Origin: Leptospira andrefontaineae
Lineage (GTDB): Bacteria; Spirochaetota; Leptospiria; Leptospirales; Leptospiraceae
Assembly (NCBI RefSeq): GCF_004770105.1
Contig: NZ_RQEY01000012.1
Span: forward strand, 310,001 to 374,000
Reading direction: 5' to 3'
Length of the DNA: 64,000 bases
This document shows positions 8,731 through 18,170 of this stretch, piece after piece. How positions within the stretch are numbered: the stretch's first letter is position 1; every line of letters starts with the position of its first letter. The notes beneath the pieces were generated by a model. The model had not been told where the DNA came from and searched no databases. It was given only the letters and a program-made list of their open reading frames with translations. Made by a program: the position numbers and the translations under genes.

Positions 8731-9749
8731 ACGAAAGCCTCACGTATCGTACTTACGAAAGTTCTAATATTCGCTTCCGGGGTTTTTGGCAGGACCCCAT
8801 GTCCTAAACCGCAAACCCATCCTGCTCTTTTTTCCGGGACCAGATCCAAAAACGGCCTGATCCAACGATTTAAATATTTCTTAAACTCCCCGGGCTCCAT
8901 GAACAATAACGCCTGATCAAAATTTCCCTGCACAAAATGAGATCCATTTCCCAAAAAGCCAACGATGTCTGTTCTATGATCCATTCCGAATCCAGTCAAA
9001 CCAGGGACTTCTCTCAATGACTGTAAAGAAGCAGGGGCCAAATTTTTGGCATAATAGCCGATTTTGCCAGGGAATGCCTCGACCAAAAATTTGATGGTAG
9101 GCAGTATTGCCTCTTGGAAGAACACAGGAGATGCATCTCCAGCGGCAGTATCAAAGATCATTACGATCTCGGCGCCACCTTCTAATTGTAAGCGTATGTT
9201 CTCTTTTAATAAAGCCAGTATCTTTTCGTAAAAACCTTCTCTCAGCTCCGCAGAAACCTTAGGAAGTATTAGATTTCCATCATGTTTTCCTTGGGTAGCA
9301 TAACAAAATAGAGTCCAAGGTCCTCCCACAAATCCGATCAAGGACTTATCCTTTGAGATCCTTTTTCTGGTGCGGATCACCGCTTCTTTTTGGAAGCCCA
9401 TAAATTCTACAGCTTGTTCCAAAGGGTAAAACTTATTCAGATCTTCTAATGTGGAAAGATGCCATCCAAGTTTAGGGCCTTCATCTCCGAAACGTAACCC
9501 CATTCCGAATGCTTCCAAAGGAAAAAGAATATCAGAAAATAAAATTGCAGTATCAAAATCAAAATCATCCACAGGACCGAAAGCGACTTCCGCAGCAAGC
9601 TCCGGGACTTTACATAGTTCTTCGAAAGAATGTTTTTTTCTTAAATTTTGGTAATGCCAATGATATCGACCTGCCTGGCGCATCATCCAAATTGGAGGAG
9701 TGGCCTGGGCCTCTAACTTAAGTGCAGCTTGAAATCTAGTATTAGACAT
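8727..9749 (-). CDS. hemE: Uroporphyrinogen decarboxylase
   Basis: 340 residues. It decarboxylates uroporphyrinogen III to coproporphyrinogen III. Diagnostic segments are PPIWMMRQAGRYHWHY near the N-terminus, FSDILFPLEAFGMGL, GFVGGPWTLFCYA and the C-terminal WVCGLGHGVLPKTPEANI. It overlaps the response regulator gene by 8 bases and hemN by 4, so all three are on one mRNA. Confidence 0.96.
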   Translation of the reverse strand: MSNTRFQAALKLEAQATPPIWMMRQAGRYHWHYQNLRKKHSFEELCKVPELAAEVAFGPVDDFDFDTAILFSDILFPLEAFGMGLRFGDEGPKLGWHLSTLEDLNKFYPLEQAVEFMGFQKEAVIRTRKRISKDKSLIGFVGGPWTLFCYATQGKHDGNLILPKVSAELREGFYEKILALLKENIRLQLEGGAEIVMIFDTAAGDASPVFFQEAILPTIKFLVEAFPGKIGYYAKNLAPASLQSLREVPGLTGFGMDHRTDIVGFLGNGSHFVQGNFDQALLFMEPGEFKKYLNRWIRPFLDLVPEKRAGWVCGLGHGVLPKTPEANIRTFVSTIREAFV

Positions 9750-10434
9750 TTTTTAAGTCTCCGATCCATTGATAGCCGACTCCTCTTACGGAACGGATCG
9801 CATCCTCACCCTTATCTCCAAAGGCTTGGCGTAATCTAACAATGGAATTATCTATAGTTCTATTTGTAGGGAATTTTTCCTCTCCCCAAAGGCGATCTAG
9901 GATCTCATCTCGACTAACTGTTCTTCCTCTTTCTTCTACCAAAAAGTTTAAGAGAGCGCAGTCTCTTTTGGAAAGATGGATCTCTTCTTTGGACGGTGTA
10001 TGGATACAATATCCGTAAAAATCCAAAAGATAACCTTCGTAAGAATATTTAGCCTGTTTTATTGAATGTTTATGAGATTCTAATACGTGTTTTACCCTGA
10101 TCAGCAATTCCTTTAGGTGAAATGGCTTAGGTATAAATTCTTCTGCGCCTAGTTCAAATCCTCTCAAACGTTCCGGCGCTCCCGAATGTGCAGTTAAAAA
10201 TAAAAATGGAGGGCAATCTTTTCTGGATTTTAATTCTTCCGCCAGTTCGAATCCGTCACCATCAGGCAAACGAACATCTAAAAGTATAAGATCCGGTTTG
10301 GACTCAGCCGCTAAAACTTTTGCAGACTGAGCGGAAACGGTCCAGACCATTTCATATCCTTCTTTTTCCAAACGTTCTTTTAAAGTTTCACCTAAGGAGC
10401 GATCATCTTCTACTAATAATAATTTCGCTTTCAT
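9742..10434 (-). CDS. hemR: HemR, OmpR-type response regulator of heme metabolism
   Basis: 230 residues. The receiver domain has acidic residues near 10-11, the phosphoacceptor Asp53 in LLDVRLPDG, Thr81 and Lys103 in FIPKPF. A winged-helix DNA-binding domain occupies about residues 130-225 (EIHLSKRDCALLNFLVEERGR, NSIVRLRQAFGD, SVRGVGYQW). The position between hemL and hemE identifies it as the regulator of the leptospiral HemKR system, reported to bind TGACA-N6-TGACA boxes near hemA. Such a box is present at 16080-16095. It overlaps the kinase gene by 4 bases. Confidence 0.9.
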   Translation of the reverse strand: MKAKLLLVEDDRSLGETLKERLEKEGYEMVWTVSAQSAKVLAAESKPDLILLDVRLPDGDGFELAEELKSRKDCPPFLFLTAHSGAPERLRGFELGAEEFIPKPFHLKELLIRVKHVLESHKHSIKQAKYSYEGYLLDFYGYCIHTPSKEEIHLSKRDCALLNFLVEERGRTVSRDEILDRLWGEEKFPTNRTIDNSIVRLRQAFGDKGEDAIRSVRGVGYQWIGDLKNV

Positions 10435-11357
10435 GTTCCGCTTCTCCTTTGAGAATAAGAAGGAAGAATAAGCTCTGCCAAAAATCCGCCTGACTCAGAA
10501 TTTCGAACGGAGAAGTTCCCATCCATTCTTCCTGCCAGTTTTTCAGCGATATATAATCCAACTCCAGTACCACTGGTGCTTGTATGTCTTAAGAATAATC
10601 TTCCTAATAAGTTAAAATTGCCGGAGAAACCTTTTCCATTGTCTTCAAATTTGAATTTGATCTTATTCCCTGAAATCGGCTCCGAAAGGATTTTAACCTT
10701 TGTAGCTCCTCCGTGCTGTACGGAGTTTTCTAAAAGATTTCTAAAAATACTTTCGAGTGCTCTTCTATCTGCTAACACTTTGGTTTCTTTCCAATCTGTT
10801 TGGATGTCCAACTCGGACCATTCTTCTCTTAGACTTTCTTCCCAGTGTCGGAGGTCCAACTCTTCTAGATATAATCCCTCCGATCTCATGAGACTGGCTA
10901 GGTATATTGCCTTGTTCATCTGGGATTCTATACGATCCGAGTCTTTTAATAATCTATGGAGAAGTTTGTCTTTTCCTGCATCCACACCTTCTGCTAATAA
11001 GCTCTCTGCTTGCAGCCTAAGACTTGCCAAAGGAGTTTTCATTTCGTGAGTTACAGTAGAGAAAAAATCGTGGATAAGTTTATTCCTTTTTTCTTCCCTA
11101 AATGTCAGCCAAACTAAAGTTGCACCACCGCTCACTAACAAGAATAGGAAAAAGGTCCCTTCCATCTTGATCATGGAACTTTGCCTTTCTAATTTTTCCA
11201 AAAAATCAATATCGATCTGAGAGCCGAGACGAGAAGCAAGTTCAGTCGCCATTCTATTTTGCCTTAACCCCAAAAAAAGCCACCAGACACCGAGCGAAAC
11301 CGTAGTTACAACCCAGATCACCGGTAGAACAATTTTTTTAGAATCGAAGACCTTCAT
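10431..11357 (-). CDS. HemK, sensor histidine kinase of the heme two-component system
   Basis: 308 residues. Two membrane segments (about 10-30 and 68-86) flank a short periplasmic loop of roughly 35 residues. The HisKA segment [17 protein letters not shown] has phosphoacceptor His104, and the ATPase domain has N-box [15 protein letters not shown]1 DNGKGF and [12 protein letters not shown]. The loop is too small for a classical ligand-binding domain, so the signal may be sensed in or near the membrane. It is co-translated with hemR and hemL (4-base overlaps). The published name HemK should not be confused with the methyltransferase PrmC/HemK, so no symbol is given. Confidence 0.88.
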   Translation of the reverse strand: MKVFDSKKIVLPVIWVVTTVSLGVWWLFLGLRQNRMATELASRLGSQIDIDFLEKLERQSSMIKMEGTFFLFLLVSGGATLVWLTFREEKRNKLIHDFFSTVTHEMKTPLASLRLQAESLLAEGVDAGKDKLLHRLLKDSDRIESQMNKAIYLASLMRSEGLYLEELDLRHWEESLREEWSELDIQTDWKETKVLADRRALESIFRNLLENSVQHGGATKVKILSEPISGNKIKFKFEDNGKGFSGNFNLLGRLFLRHTSTSGTGVGLYIAEKLAGRMDGNFSVRNSESGGFLAELILPSYSQRRSGT

Positions 11358-12649
11358 ACTTTCAATTTTCTTAATGCGGAATCCGCTTTCTCCAAAGTTT
11401 CGGAAAGTATTTTATCCGAATGAGCGTAACTTAAAAAGCCAACCTCATAACCGGAAGGTGCCAGATAAATTCCTTCGGAAAGAAGCGCATGGAAAACTTT
11501 TGCAAATCCTTCCTTATGGCCCGCCGGAATTTTATCTACAGTGCGAATAGGGGAGGGTGATTTTTTATGAAACCAAAACAAGGAAGAATGTACACTTGAA
11601 TCCCAATCCCCCTCAAGATCCCTCTCTCTTAAAATTGAGACCATTCCGGAAACAAAAGATTTGGTGCGGTTTTCTAAAACGTTCCACACATTCTCTTTTT
11701 CACATTTTTTCAATGTAGCAAGACCTGCTCTCATTCCAAAAGGACTAGCGCTCAATGTTCCTGCTTGGTACACAGGTCCTTGAGGTGCAACCAGATCTAA
11801 TAATTCGGCTTTTCCAGCATAAGCACCAACTGGAAATCCTCCGCCAATGATCTTTCCGTAAGTCACTAGATCAGGAGCGATCCCCAATTCTCCGCTCATT
11901 CCTTGTAATCCGACCCTAAATCCGCTGATCACTTCATCGAAAAGTACAAGGCTTCCGTGTTTTCTTGCGATCTGGACGATCTTAGATAAATATTCTTTTC
12001 TTTGTATTAATAAACCGTAATTTGCAGGAAGAGGTTCTATCACCAATGCGGCAATGTTCTTGCCTTCTTTTGCAAAAAGTTCCTCAACTGCTTTTTCATC
12101 GTCCAAAGGAAGGACCAAAGTATTTTTGATCAACTCTGAACCGATCCCTGCACTATCCGAAGAAGATTCTCCGGCAAGCCCGGAACCCGCTTTTACAAGC
12201 AGCGCGTCCAAATGGCCATGATAACATCCGTCAAATTTAAGGATCTTATCTCTGCCAGTCGCGGCTCTGGCCACACGTAATGCACTCATTACGGCTTCAG
12301 TTCCGCTATTTACAAATCGGATCTTTTCTACCCAAGGAATTTTGGACACGATCCATTCTGCAAGTTCTAATGAATAAGGCTCTGCAGCTCCGAAACTCCA
12401 AGCAAGTTCTGCAGTTTCGTTTACGATCTTTTGGACATCCTCATCTCTATGGCCCAAGATCAAAGGGCCGAAGCTTAAACAATAATCTATATATTCTTTT
12501 CCGGAAACATCCGTAAGTTTTGCACCTTTTCCGGATTGGAAGAATATAGGATCTCCTCCAACGGAACGAAAGGATCTAACGGGAGAATGTACTCCACCCG
12601 GTGCTACTTTTTTCGCTCTTTCAAAAAGTTCCTTAGAACTTGGAAACAT
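11354..12649 (-). CDS. hemL: Glutamate-1-semialdehyde 2,1-aminomutase
   Basis: 431 residues, a PLP enzyme forming 5-aminolevulinate from glutamate-1-semialdehyde. Typical segments are [60 protein letters not shown], and Lys266 in [15 protein letters not shown] as the PLP lysine. With HemA it gives the C5 route, so heme here starts from glutamyl-tRNA. It overlaps the kinase gene by 4 bases, and its ATG shares one base with the hemB stop. Confidence 0.96.
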   Translation of the reverse strand: MFPSSKELFERAKKVAPGGVHSPVRSFRSVGGDPIFFQSGKGAKLTDVSGKEYIDYCLSFGPLILGHRDEDVQKIVNETAELAWSFGAAEPYSLELAEWIVSKIPWVEKIRFVNSGTEAVMSALRVARAATGRDKILKFDGCYHGHLDALLVKAGSGLAGESSSDSAGIGSELIKNTLVLPLDDEKAVEELFAKEGKNIAALVIEPLPANYGLLIQRKEYLSKIVQIARKHGSLVLFDEVISGFRVGLQGMSGELGIAPDLVTYGKIIGGGFPVGAYAGKAELLDLVAPQGPVYQAGTLSASPFGMRAGLATLKKCEKENVWNVLENRTKSFVSGMVSILRERDLEGDWDSSVHSSLFWFHKKSPSPIRTVDKIPAGHKEGFAKVFHALLSEGIYLAPSGYEVGFLSYAHSDKILSETLEKADSALRKLKV

Positions 12650-13614
12650 TAGCCTAAAATCTCCTTTCCTCTTCTTGCTGCATAAGTAATCAGATAAGAT
12701 GCACCTGCTCTAGAGAACACTTGCCAGGTTTCTTTGAGAGCATCTTCAAATTTACAAAATCCATTTTCTGCAAGCATAGCAATAGATGCATATTCTCCGC
12801 TCACTTGGTAAGCGCCCACAGGCAATCCAGTTTGCTCTTTGATTGGCGTGATAAGATCTATAGAAGTTATACCGGGCTTGACCATCAGAAGATCAGCACC
12901 TTCTTCCGTGTCTCTTATAGAAGAAAGGATAGAATCTTCTCTATTTCTCACATCGATTTGGTAAGAAGAACGATCTCCATAACCGGGAGCAGACTCAGCG
13001 GCCTCTCTGAATGGACCATAAAAATGGCTCTTGAATTTTGTAGAATAACTCATGATCGGAACATGCTGAAAACCGTTAGAGTCCAGAATATTTCTGTGGC
13101 TTCTAATTCTTCCATCCATCATATCGGAAGGAGAGATTCCGTCGGCACCTGACTCTGCATAACAAAGAGCCAACTCAGAAAGTCTTTTGACGGAACTTAT
13201 ATTGTCTATTCTACCTTTAGGATCCAAAAGTCCGCAATGACCGTGAGTAGTCAAAGAACAAAGACAGGTATCCACCCAGAGAAAAGTTTCCGGGAATTTG
13301 GATTTAATACTTCCAATTACGTTTTTATAAAATGATTTCGGGATAGAATCATCCGACTTTTTTTCAGGGACCAAAAACAGAAGGAAATGTTCCACTCCAT
13401 TTTTCAGATCAGATTCTATTTGAGATAAAATGGAGTCTTGGCTATCACGGAACACTCCAGGCAAAGAGGACATTTTTTCGGGAGCTTTTAAACTTTCTGC
13501 CACGAATATAGGCTGAACCAGTTTTTTAGGATTCAAACTCTCAGAAGACACCAAATTTCTAAGCGGGGCATTGATTCGATTTCTTCTCAACCCCAACAAA
13601 CTCTCGGAACTCAT
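12649..13614 (-). CDS. hemB: Porphobilinogen synthase (ALA dehydratase)
   Basis: 321 residues. It condenses two 5-aminolevulinates to porphobilinogen. Cys117, Cys119 and Cys127 in [13 protein letters not shown] form the catalytic-zinc site. Lys193 in [18 protein letters not shown] and the lysine in LLMVKPG are the Schiff-base pair. It overlaps the hemCD gene by 4 bases. Confidence 0.96.
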   Translation of the reverse strand: MSSESLLGLRRNRINAPLRNLVSSESLNPKKLVQPIFVAESLKAPEKMSSLPGVFRDSQDSILSQIESDLKNGVEHFLLFLVPEKKSDDSIPKSFYKNVIGSIKSKFPETFLWVDTCLCSLTTHGHCGLLDPKGRIDNISSVKRLSELALCYAESGADGISPSDMMDGRIRSHRNILDSNGFQHVPIMSYSTKFKSHFYGPFREAAESAPGYGDRSSYQIDVRNREDSILSSIRDTEEGADLLMVKPGITSIDLITPIKEQTGLPVGAYQVSGEYASIAMLAENGFCKFEDALKETWQVFSRAGASYLITYAARRGKEILG

Positions 13615-15173
13615 ACAGCACCTCTTTTTGTACCAAAATCCGGAACTTCACCCTTACAGGCTCTTTCCCAAGATTCAAAGTTAGGGAATGCGAAAATTTT
13701 CGCAGAATCACCTAATGTTTTTCTAATATATTTATATGTGGCCCCGGTCCCGCAAGAATGAATGCGAGATCCAATTTCCGGATTCTTTTTATAAGCTCGA
13801 TCAAATTGAGAAGCACTCATCCAGAAAAAATGCGAGTACTCCGAAAGATCGGGCTGCTCTGAATCAAAATCCACTTTGTAAGTTACGAATCTTCTCCAGA
13901 CACCTTCGATGATATCGCTTTCTTCATGAGTGAGTTTGATAAAATCAGGATTAGATTCATAAAAACTGACAATTTCTTTTGCATCTTCTTCGCCCAAACC
14001 GTCAGTAGAGCCATTCACCCAAACATCTCTGGATGCTAATTTCTCCCAAGTTTTTGCACCCGCTACGATAAAGATCGTATCAAGTCCCGGCAATTCCCAG
14101 TCTTTCGGCAAAGAATCTGCCCGAGAAACAAACCAAAATTTTTCTTTCGGGACGGAAGCTTGCACAGAAGAACGTTTCATTCTAAAACCCTGTCTTGGTT
14201 TTGGAAAAACAAGATCCAAGGAAGAAGGTAACGGCAATTCTTCTCCATTCCAACGATCGAAAGCATCTAATTCAGAACCTGAATCGGTTTTTCCTCGAAC
14301 AAATAGAAAATCCGCAGGACCTCCTAAGATCACGGAAACCCCGATCTTCTGATGACAGCCCCCGCCGAAATAAGAGAGAATTTTTCTCTCTTCTAAAACC
14401 GCGGCTTCTTCTTTTGGATCCGAAAGGGGAAGTAAAAGTTTTTTAGTCTTCTCGTCACCTTTTCTGAACTCTGCAGCAAGTGCACCTTGCGCAGGTGCAT
14501 TCGGATTTTTTGATAAAGGCAGAACCATAAAAAGTTCGTTAAAGATAGCAGATCTAATTTCTTTTCTAACTTCTGAATATTCCTCATTAGAAGAAAAAGA
14601 AAAATTTTCGGAAAGAAGTCGATCCAGCGCAGCCTTTGCTACCACAATCCCTGAAACTTCCGGATCGGATTTCCATTTACGAAGTCTAGTTTGTACATTC
14701 CCTCTTACAGGATGAAAACTGATCGGTAAATTTTGAAGACGAGAGGGGAGTGCACTCGGAAGAAATGCAGAAAGATTATATTCTCTTCTTGGGCTAGAAG
14801 AATGGATCTTAATTTCTTTAGGAGGATTTTTATAAGAAGATCTCTTAAAAAGTAAAACATCTCTTTGGTCGGCACGAGGAAGTACCATCAAAATTTCAGT
14901 ACCTTCATGACCTTCCAGATCCAAATCTTTGAAGGAATGAACGACTACATCTACATTTCCCTCGACAAGTTCTTTGGTTAAGTCTTGGGTAAATACACCT
15001 CTACTTCCCATTTTCCAAAGCGGAGTAGTTAGATCTTGGTCGCCACTTGCTTCCTTGAAAAAAAGTTGGAGCTCCAACTCAGGATACAATTTGCGCAATT
15101 GATCTTGTACGAGGCAGGTCTGTAATTTAGCGAGGGAACTTTTTCGGGAACCGATTCTTAAAACGTCGGACAA
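13611..15173 (-). CDS. hemC: HemC-HemD fusion: hydroxymethylbilane synthase and uroporphyrinogen III synthase
   Basis: 520 residues, too long for HemC alone (about 310). Residues 1-325 are HemC: IGSRKSSLAKLQT, VVHSFKDLDLE, the HSSSPRREYNL loop, and Cys273 in FGGGCHQKIG for the dipyrromethane cofactor. Residues from about 335 to 520 have the fold pattern of HemD (FWFVSRADSLPKDWELPGLDT at the front, then IIEGVWRRFVTY, HSCGTGATYKYIRKTLG). The HemD half is weakly conserved, as is usual for that family, and no separate hemD is in the window. A bifunctional protein channelling to uroporphyrinogen III is the simplest reading. It overlaps hemA by 16 bases. Confidence 0.9.
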   Translation of the reverse strand: MSDVLRIGSRKSSLAKLQTCLVQDQLRKLYPELELQLFFKEASGDQDLTTPLWKMGSRGVFTQDLTKELVEGNVDVVVHSFKDLDLEGHEGTEILMVLPRADQRDVLLFKRSSYKNPPKEIKIHSSSPRREYNLSAFLPSALPSRLQNLPISFHPVRGNVQTRLRKWKSDPEVSGIVVAKAALDRLLSENFSFSSNEEYSEVRKEIRSAIFNELFMVLPLSKNPNAPAQGALAAEFRKGDEKTKKLLLPLSDPKEEAAVLEERKILSYFGGGCHQKIGVSVILGGPADFLFVRGKTDSGSELDAFDRWNGEELPLPSSLDLVFPKPRQGFRMKRSSVQASVPKEKFWFVSRADSLPKDWELPGLDTIFIVAGAKTWEKLASRDVWVNGSTDGLGEEDAKEIVSFYESNPDFIKLTHEESDIIEGVWRRFVTYKVDFDSEQPDLSEYSHFFWMSASQFDRAYKKNPEIGSRIHSCGTGATYKYIRKTLGDSAKIFAFPNFESWERACKGEVPDFGTKRGAV

Positions 15174-16045
15174 GGTAGGTCATCCCAACCGAATACAAAT
15201 TGATGAGCTTCCAATTCTCTTTCTTCTAAAAGCTCGTCTAAAACGGATTTTAATTCTTCCTTTACTTTTCTAGTTCTTTCTTCCGTTTCCTTCAAGGAAG
15301 AAAGCATTTCTGCAAAGGAAATATATACGATATCTGAAGGCCAAGATTCTTCCAAAGGCTCTTCTCTAAAATCCAGGATCAGATTTCCTGGAGCCAATTT
15401 ATCCATCCAAGCAGAGCAATCCATAGGCGCTGCAATCACCCAAGCCTCTCCATTTGGAGACCAGTCTTCCATCGAATGAGAAGAAGAACCGGAAACAGAA
15501 GATAAAAATTCCAAACGATTTGGATTACGTCCTACGATCTTTGTCTTTCTATTAGAATGAGAAAGCCAAGGTAGGATCTTTTCCGCAAGCTGACCCGTTC
15601 CAAAAAGTACAATCTCCTTAGGAGGGTTTAAGGCTTCGGATAAATATTTATCCGCCAAACCACCATAAGATTGTTCTCCCAGATTTTGCAAATAACCGGA
15701 GCGAAGAGTTCTACAATCTTCGATCAGATTGTCTCTGAGTTTTGCCAGATACTCTCCGAAAGCAAGATCAGGTAATTCTTGGAATCTTTGTCGGAACTGA
15801 GAGAGAACTTCCGTCTCTCCGAACAATTTAGATTTTAAACCGGAGATAATTTCGAGAAGAAGTCTATATGCTTCGTAACCGGATTTACTTTCCCAATGAG
15901 CGGGAAGATTTTCCGGATGAGGATGGATCCTGGAATCTGAAACAAGAACAGTGCGCATACAAGTCTTCCAAGAAAACGCGTCAGGCAGAGACAATAAATC
16001 CCTGTCGGAAGATTCAGAATGAAAAACTTGTAATGTGGACCACAT
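15158..16045 (-). CDS. hemA: Glutamyl-tRNA reductase, compact form
   Basis: 295 residues, against about 420 for typical HemA. It reduces glutamyl-tRNA to glutamate-1-semialdehyde. The catalytic Cys29 is in FSWKTCMRTVLV (family pattern TCNR). KLFGETEVLSQFRQ matches the GE-QI-Q segment, and an NADPH-binding Rossmann core follows (IVLFGTGQLAEKILPWLS, KIVGRNPNRLEF). The usual C-terminal dimerisation helices seem largely missing; only a short charged helix (KETEERTRKVKEEL) remains. It is first in the heme operon. The ATG at 16045 has no Shine-Dalgarno, and the predicted promoter would place the mRNA start only a few bases upstream. Confidence 0.88.
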   Translation of the reverse strand: MWSTLQVFHSESSDRDLLSLPDAFSWKTCMRTVLVSDSRIHPHPENLPAHWESKSGYEAYRLLLEIISGLKSKLFGETEVLSQFRQRFQELPDLAFGEYLAKLRDNLIEDCRTLRSGYLQNLGEQSYGGLADKYLSEALNPPKEIVLFGTGQLAEKILPWLSHSNRKTKIVGRNPNRLEFLSSVSGSSSHSMEDWSPNGEAWVIAAPMDCSAWMDKLAPGNLILDFREEPLEESWPSDIVYISFAEMLSSLKETEERTRKVKEELKSVLDELLEERELEAHQFVFGWDDLPCPTF

Positions 16046-16054
16046 CTATCTTCG

Positions 16055-16085
16055 ATCATACCTGATTCAGGGCCTTATTTGTCAA
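16055..16085 (-). promoter_or_regulatory. Predicted hemA operon promoter with 19-base spacer
   Basis: On the - strand, TTGACA (16085-16080) is followed after 19 bases by TATGAT (16060-16055), ten bases before the hemA ATG. The spacer is longer than the usual 17 and contains the small palindrome CCTGAATCAGG (16061-16071). A suboptimal spacer together with an activator box at the -35 is consistent with a promoter that needs activation. The transcript would be almost leaderless. Confidence 0.55.
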
Positions 16086-16095
16086 AATACTGTCA
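16080..16095 (-). promoter_or_regulatory. hem-box, HemR binding site
   Basis: Read on the - strand, the sequence is TGACAGTATTTTGACA, an exact match to the direct-repeat hem-box TGACA-N6-TGACA described for leptospiral HemR. Its proximal half is the -35 element of the predicted hemA promoter, so HemR bound here would contact RNA polymerase at position -35. HemR is encoded in the operon it would control. Confidence 0.75.
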
Positions 16096-16153
16096 GAGAG
16101 ATCCGAAAAATATTCCTCTTGCATGTGTTGAGAACGAATTTCAAAATGACCTT

Positions 16154-16372
16154 ATGGTTTGGGACATAGGCTTACAAGATAAAATTGTTTATCTAGTTGT
16201 TGGCTCTGCAGCGGTTTATTTGGGCTTTCCGCTCGTTTCTTCCATTAAAAGTTTATTTAGCAAAACTGAAAGGACAGAGACTAGTTTCGGTTGTTACGAG
16301 GCTGCCTGCTCCGCTTGCGAAGTAAAGATTGATAAAAATCAAAAAGTCTTATCTAAACGAAAGCACGGATAA
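16154..16372 (+). CDS. Small membrane protein of unknown function
   Basis: 72 residues from ATG 16154; a TTG at 16079 would add 25 residues but lies on top of the hemA -35 element, so the ATG is preferred. One hydrophobic segment (KIVYLVVGSAAVYLGFPLV) is followed by a polar tail with CYEAACSAC, a close cysteine group. I do not recognise it. It is divergent from hemA and its last 24 bases overlap the HAD gene on the other strand. Confidence is limited by the small size. Confidence 0.45.
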   Translation: MVWDIGLQDKIVYLVVGSAAVYLGFPLVSSIKSLFSKTERTETSFGCYEAACSACEVKIDKNQKVLSKRKHG

Positions 16373-17245
16373 TTCCAGAAGAGTCATCGCGATCCCATCT
16401 TCATTATTCGAATATTTGGTAATATAAGAAGCGCCTTCTTTCAAACTCTGCACAGCATTTTTCATCGCAAATCCATAACCTGAATGAAAAAGCATCTCTT
16501 TATCATTCAACTCGTCCCCGAAAGAAATCACTCCAGTTTCATCCAAACCGGAAATTTTTAAGTAGGACTGGATTGCCGTCCACTTGGAGACTCCCTTCTC
16601 CAAAACTTCCAAACAATAAGACACTCCAGGAATTTTAGTGATTACCGTTCTATATTCCGAAGACTCAGGCAAGGATAGAAGTTCCTTTTCTAATTCGATC
16701 AATTCTTCCTTTATTAAAGAAAGATAACATATTACCAACACTCGATCAGAAGAATGTTCCGGAAGATCGGAGACCACCTTGGTCCTAGCAATATCACCAC
16801 CTGAATAATTATGATACTTTTCGTCCGTGATCGGAGATTCGATTAAAATATCGATCCCTTCTTCGAAGCGGTCCACATGTAGAAGGGGAGAGTGGCCCTT
16901 CTTCTTTCCTAAAGATAAAACTGCAAATGTTGCTTTTTCGGAGATATACGTTTCCGAAATTCTTTTTGCATTCGGAGAACTCCGAAGCACCTGCCCATTA
17001 TTGGCCACCACAGTTACATTCCCGCGGAACTCCTGGGCATACGGAAGAGCGGAAGAGAATCTTCTACCCGTAGCGATAATCAGCCCAACTCCCTGATCCA
17101 ATGCGGATTGCAAAACATAATGATTCAAACTAGAAATAGAAGCCCGAGAATCCAGAAGTGTTCCGTCCAAATCCATTGCAATCGTATGAAAGGGGAAAAG
17201 CCCGTCCAATTTTGGGAATTTATGTGAATTCAAAATGATATCCAA
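16349..17245 (-). CDS. Cof-type HAD phosphatase
   Basis: 298 residues from a TTG start. HAD motif I is DLDGTLLDS, motif II is the Thr in IIATGRR, motif III is the Lys in LEKGVSKWTAI, and motif IV is ISFGDELNDKEMLFHSG. The cap domain between motifs II and III is the type IIB (Cof) kind. Such enzymes dephosphorylate sugar phosphates, nucleotides or cofactors such as FMN; the substrate cannot be predicted. ATG 17176 is an alternative start but would remove residues just before motif I. Confidence 0.85.
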   Translation of the reverse strand: MDIILNSHKFPKLDGLFPFHTIAMDLDGTLLDSRASISSLNHYVLQSALDQGVGLIIATGRRFSSALPYAQEFRGNVTVVANNGQVLRSSPNAKRISETYISEKATFAVLSLGKKKGHSPLLHVDRFEEGIDILIESPITDEKYHNYSGGDIARTKVVSDLPEHSSDRVLVICYLSLIKEELIELEKELLSLPESSEYRTVITKIPGVSYCLEVLEKGVSKWTAIQSYLKISGLDETGVISFGDELNDKEMLFHSGYGFAMKNAVQSLKEGASYITKYSNNEDGIAMTLLELSVLSFR

Positions 17246-17342
17246 GGGAACCTACGATTCTTTTCCAATAGACCTAAGGGCAGGTGTTCCTTCCACCTCC
17301 TTTTTTCGTTTCCAAAAGAATCAAAACTGATTGCCTGGAAGA

Positions 17343-18170
17343 ATGGAACTCAGTCTGGCATATTCTCCCTGTCCAAACGACACATTCATCTTCTATCATC
17401 TCATTTCCGGAAAAACCAAAGCACCATTTTCTATCAAAGAAGAACTCTATGATGTGGAACAACTGAACCAATTCGCGGATAAAGGAAAATTCCAAGCCAC
17501 GAAAATATCATTCGCAGCTCTATTCCATGTCGCAGACAAATATTCTCTTTTGGACAGCGGCTCCGCGCTCGGCAGGAACTGCGGCCCGATCATCGTAAAA
17601 AAAGCGGGTTCTTCAGTAGGAACTCCTAACGGAAAAAAAATTTTGGTCCCAGGACTTTGGACCACTGCTAACTTACTTACACATCTATATTTAAAAGGGG
17701 ATTTTACGCCAATTCCCACTCGCTATGACCTGATCTTGGACAAAGTAAAAAATGGAGAAGCTGATTTCGGAATCGTTATTCACGAAGAAAGATTCACTTA
17801 CGAAGCAAGAGGCCTCGCCAAGGTAGAAGATTTAGGGGAATGGTGGGAAGGCACGACAGGTGCACATATTCCGCTTGGATGTATTGCCATCCGCAGAGAT
17901 CTTCCTTCTCAAACAAAACATGACCTGGATTCGGCGATTAAAGAAAGCCTTTCTCTCGCGTACCAAAACAGAGAAAGTATGTATGACTATATCTTAAAAC
18001 ATTCTCAAACCACAACGAGAGAAGTAGCGGATGCACATATAGATCTGTATGTGAATGAATTTTCTAAAAGTTTGGGAAAAGAAGGAGAAAGGGCAATCCG
18101 CTTATTACAGCAAAGGGCCCTCGAGACAGGATTACTTCCTCTTGAAAAAGAGAAGGATCTATTCCTTTAA
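17343..18170 (+). CDS. mqnD: 1,4-dihydroxy-6-naphthoate synthase of the futalosine pathway
   Basis: 275 residues from ATG 17343. The opening MELSLAYSPCPNDTFIFYHL is the hallmark of MqnD, which cleaves cyclic dehypoxanthinyl futalosine to 1,4-dihydroxy-6-naphthoate for menaquinone. Other matches are KISFAALFHV, SALGRNCGPIIVKK, DFGIVIHEERFTYE and HIPLGCIAIRRDL. The fold is a periplasmic-binding-protein type without a signal peptide. A TTG at 17331 would add four residues. The 3' end overlaps metF on the other strand by 4 bases. A copy of the word GTAGGAACTCC lies inside the gene at 17616-17626. Confidence 0.9.
   Translation: MELSLAYSPCPNDTFIFYHLISGKTKAPFSIKEELYDVEQLNQFADKGKFQATKISFAALFHVADKYSLLDSGSALGRNCGPIIVKKAGSSVGTPNGKKILVPGLWTTANLLTHLYLKGDFTPIPTRYDLILDKVKNGEADFGIVIHEERFTYEARGLAKVEDLGEWWEGTTGAHIPLGCIAIRRDLPSQTKHDLDSAIKESLSLAYQNRESMYDYILKHSQTTTREVADAHIDLYVNEFSKSLGKEGERAIRLLQQRALETGLLPLEKEKDLFL

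Noticed and set aside
10576..11049. 157-codon + strand ORF inside the heme sensor kinase
   Set aside because: It is antisense to conserved HisKA and ATPase motifs and has no family features.
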